From Dehalococcoidia bacterium (GTDB lineage Bacteria; Chloroflexota; Dehalococcoidia; Tepidiformales; Tepidiformaceae), in the NCBI GenBank assembly GCA_022827945.1, contig JAJEIT010000091.1:1-43932 (forward strand): 43,932 nt of DNA. Direction: 5' to 3'. A program made the translations under genes and the position numbers. Shown here in pieces: positions 41,512 through 43,932 of the stretch (positions are counted from its first letter, which is position 1; every line of letters starts with the position of its first letter). The notes beneath the pieces were generated by a model, which worked only from the letters and a program-made list of their open reading frames with translations, made no database searches and was not told the DNA's origin.

Positions 41512-42813
41512 GTGAAGGTCACTCTCGAACGGCTCCCAGAGAGTCGTGTCCAGCTAGAGATCGAAGTCGAACCGGACCGCCTTGAGCGGTCCCTCGATGC
41601 CGCCTACAAGCGCCTCGTCCCAACCCTGCGCATCCCCGGTTTCCGCCCCGGCAAGGCCCCCCGCCGCATCGTCGAGCAGATGGTCGGGCGCGACCGGCTG
41701 ATCCACGAAGCCCTGGATGCGCTCGTGCCCGCTGTCTACACCGAGGCCCTTGAGAGCGAGGAGGTCGACGCCGTCGACCAGCCCGAGCTCGAAATCCTCG
41801 AGACCGAGCCCGTCCGCTTCAAGGCGACCGTGCCCGTGCGCCCCACCGTCACCCTCGGCGATTACGAGTCCATTCGCATCGCTCCCGAGCCCGTCGAGGT
41901 TACCGACGAGATGTTCGACGAGCAGATGGAGATGATCCGGCGCCGCTTCGCCACCATCGGCCCTGTCGAGCGTGGCGCCGAGTGGGACGACATCCTCACG
42001 GCCGACATCCAGGGCACCGTCGACGGCGCTCCCTTCGTCCAGGACGAGGATGTCGAGTTCCCCCTGCGCGAAGGCCAGCGCCTTCTCCTCCCCGACCTCG
42101 CCGAGGAGTTCCTCGGCATGGAAGCCGAGTCCGAGAAGACCGTCGAGCTTCCCGTCCCGGACGACTTCCCCGAGCACGTCGCCAACAAGACCGCCTCCAT
42201 CACCCTCACCGTGAAGGCTGTGAAGGAGGAAGAGCTGCCGGACGAGGACGATGACCTCGCCCAGCAGGTCAACGCCGAAGAGTTCGAGACCATCGACGAC
42301 CTCCATGAGCGCGTCCGCAACGATCTCCAGGAAACGCTCCAGCGCCAGGCCGACGAGGCCTACCGCCTCAAGGTCGTCGACGAGCTCGTCGGCCTCTCCG
42401 AGATCGAGTACCCGCAGGTCCTCCTCGATCGCGAGATCGACGAGCTCATCCGTGAGGCCCATGGGAGCGACGTGCGCGCCTACCAGGCCCACCTCGCCCA
42501 GATCGGCAAGACCACCGACGAGTTCCGCGAGATGTACCGCGAACCCGCCCAGGAGCGGCTCTTCCGCTCCCTCGTCCTGGGTGAGCTCACGAGCGCCGAG
42601 GGCATCGAGGTCACCGACGCGGAAGTCGACGAGCAGCTTGAGAAAATGCTCGAGCCCCTGGGCGAACAGGCCGAAAGTATGCGTACCATGTTTGAGAGCG
42701 ATCGCGGTTCGGCCAGCATTCGTAACACGCTGCTGACCGACAAGACGCTCGCCCGGCTCCAGGAGATCGCGACTGCGGAGTCCCCGGAGCCCGAGGAGGA
42801 GGAAGCCGAGTGA
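41512..42813 (+). CDS. tig: Trigger factor, ribosome-bound chaperone
   Basis: Trigger factor docks on ribosomal protein uL23 and shields nascent chains. The 433-residue protein has the N-terminal ribosome-binding domain with signature GFRPGKAP (43-50), a central FKBP-like prolyl isomerase domain (about 155-240) and a helical SurA-like C-terminal arm domain ending in a Glu-rich tail. The start is GTG, with GGAGG about 12 bases upstream. Its stop overlaps the clpP start (GTGA), the usual tig-clpP-clpX order. Confidence 0.96.
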   Translation: MKVTLERLPESRVQLEIEVEPDRLERSLDAAYKRLVPTLRIPGFRPGKAPRRIVEQMVGRDRLIHEALDALVPAVYTEALESEEVDAVDQPELEILETEPVRFKATVPVRPTVTLGDYESIRIAPEPVEVTDEMFDEQMEMIRRRFATIGPVERGAEWDDILTADIQGTVDGAPFVQDEDVEFPLREGQRLLLPDLAEEFLGMEAESEKTVELPVPDDFPEHVANKTASITLTVKAVKEEELPDEDDDLAQQVNAEEFETIDDLHERVRNDLQETLQRQADEAYRLKVVDELVGLSEIEYPQVLLDREIDELIREAHGSDVRAYQAHLAQIGKTTDEFREMYREPAQERLFRSLVLGELTSAEGIEVTDAEVDEQLEKMLEPLGEQAESMRTMFESDRGSASIRNTLLTDKTLARLQEIATAESPEPEEEEAE

Positions 42814-43448
42814 CCGAATCCCGCGCCGCCGCCCCGCAAGCCGTGGTCCCCATGGTGATCGAAACGGGACCCCGCTCCGAGCGTGCGTTGGACATCTTCT
42901 CCCTGCTCCTCAAGGAGCGGATCATCTTCCTCGGTACCCCCATCGACGACCAGATTGCCAACCTCATCGTCGCCCAGCTCCTCTTCCTCCAGCGGGAAGA
43001 CCCGGAGCGCGACATCAGCCTCTACATCCACTCGCCCGGCGGCATCATCCCCGCCGGGCTCGCCATTTACGACACCATGCAGCTCATCGAGCCCGACGTC
43101 TCCACCATCGCGGTCGGACAGACCGCGTCGATGGCGACAGTGCTGCTTGCCGCCGGCGCGAAGGGCAAGCGCTACGCCCTCCCTAACGCCACCGTGCACA
43201 TGCACCAGGCCCTCGGCGGCGCTCGCGGTCAGGCCCGCGACATCGAGATCGCGGCCCGCGAGATCCTGCGCAACAACGAGATCATTCGCGACATCATCTC
43301 CAGCCGCACCGGCCAACCCGTCGACAAGGTCCAGGAGGACTTCGACCGGGACTTCTATCTCGACGCCGAGGGCGCCAGGGCCTACGGCTTCGTCGACGAG
43401 GTGCTGGAGCAGCAGGCCGGTGTCGCGGGACAGAGCGGGGAGAGCTGA
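42810..43448 (+). CDS. clpP: ATP-dependent Clp protease proteolytic subunit
   Basis: ClpP forms the double-ring serine protease chamber fed by ClpX. The 212-residue protein has Ser107 in VGQTASMAT, His132 in VHMHQALGG and the catalytic Asp in the EDFDRD segment (about 177-181). LYIHSPGG and [19 protein letters not shown] are typical. It has a longer N-terminus than most (the first ~24 residues may be a propeptide). GTG 42810 overlaps the tig stop as GTGA. Confidence 0.97.
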   Translation: MTESRAAAPQAVVPMVIETGPRSERALDIFSLLLKERIIFLGTPIDDQIANLIVAQLLFLQREDPERDISLYIHSPGGIIPAGLAIYDTMQLIEPDVSTIAVGQTASMATVLLAAGAKGKRYALPNATVHMHQALGGARGQARDIEIAAREILRNNEIIRDIISSRTGQPVDKVQEDFDRDFYLDAEGARAYGFVDEVLEQQAGVAGQSGES

Positions 43449-43450
43449 CG

Positions 43451-43932
43451 TGGCCGGTAGCCGCTCGAAGCGCACCCAGTACCACTGCTCCTTCTGTGGA
43501 AAGAGCCGGGACCAGGTGCGGCGGCTGATTGCCGGACCGGGCTCCGTCTACATCTGCGACGAGTGCATCGAGCTCTGTCGCGAGATCATCGAGGAGGAGT
43601 CTGGCGGGACCGCCGCTCAGCCCGCCGTCAAGCCCTCCGTTGCCGAGGCGGTCCCCTCGCCCCGCGAGATCCACGAGCACCTCGATGGCTACGTCATCGG
43701 CCAGGATGCCGCCAAGAAGGTTCTCTCCGTCGCCGTCTACAACCACTACAAGCGCATCAACTCCGGCGAAGACGTCGACCCGGATGTTGAGCTCGAGAAG
43801 TCGAACATCCTCCTCTGCGGGCCGACCGGCGTGGGCAAGACGTTCCTCGCGCGCACGCTCGCCCGCTACCTCGATGTGCCCTTCTCCATCGCCGACGCCA
43901 CCGCCCTCACCGAGGCCGGCTACGTCGGCGAG
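43451..43932 (+). CDS. clpX: ATP-dependent Clp protease ATPase subunit ClpX (5' part)
   Basis: The gene starts at GTG 43451, two bases after the clpP stop, and runs off the right edge after 160 complete codons. The N-terminal zinc-binding domain is complete: Cys13 and Cys16 (CSFC), Cys36 and Cys39 (CDEC). After a linker come [26 protein letters not shown] in pieces ([21 protein letters not shown]) and the Walker A GPTGVGKT (about 124-131). Walker B and the pore loop lie beyond the window. ClpX unfolds tagged proteins for ClpP. Confidence 0.95.

Overview
The window is a GC-rich bacterial chromosome segment, densely packed, with many GTG and TTG starts and stop/start overlaps between genes. The gene content fits Chloroflexota (for example a Dehalococcoidia/Tepidiformia-like or Thermomicrobia-like lineage). 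Supporting signs are Thr/Ala/Pro-rich linkers on envelope proteins, an apparent use of leaderless promoters, and a five-helix Sec/Tat-type molybdoenzyme. This placement is inference from gene content only, with no phylogeny behind it.

Layout. Positions 1-166 hold the 3' end of a forward gene, probably an alpha/beta hydrolase. It converges on a reverse-strand division and cell wall (dcw) cluster at 346-16675. In transcription order this reads mraZ, rsmH, ftsL, ftsI, murF, mraY, murD, ftsW, murG, murC, murB, ddl, ftsQ, ftsA, ftsZ. murE is missing from its usual place. Nearly all junctions are 1-4 nt stop/start overlaps. A sigma70-type promoter with three 10-nt-spaced TGGGRA boxes, the expected MraZ operator, lies just upstream of mraZ. 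Divergent from it, forward, are mog and trmD (16870-18038).

A second reverse block (18042-25286) reads: five-helix molybdopterin oxidoreductase, thioredoxin/NHL-repeat lipoprotein, stand-alone Lrp/AsnC ligand-binding domain, moeA, two small unknown genes with lower GC, and a methyltransferase. With mog and a ModE-like regulator at 35498, the window has a clear molybdenum-cofactor theme.

The right half is mostly forward housekeeping genes: pheS-pheT, a 72-residue Cys-rich protein, two tandem GNAT acetyltransferases, a histidine phosphatase, aspS, a peptide ABC transporter (binding protein and two permeases, no ATPases), tig, clpP and the start of clpX. Interspersed reverse genes are a HAD-like hydrolase, a small membrane protein, an IscU-like scaffold, an anchored YceI protein, a peroxiredoxin and a MidA-type methyltransferase.

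The points most worth a second look are: (i) ftsW, which has no ATG/GTG/TTG start upstream of its first membrane helix but has an AUA placed exactly where a Shine-Dalgarno and a stop/start overlap predict; (ii) a 167-nt long-range inverted repeat at the end of ftsZ, whose arm is a full 10-nt anti-16S match without a following start codon; (iii) a recurring TAnnnT -10 box 5-12 nt before start codons, pointing to leaderless mRNAs; and (iv) the overlapping genes for a membrane molybdoenzyme and a secreted thioredoxin/NHL lipoprotein, a possible undescribed envelope redox pair.
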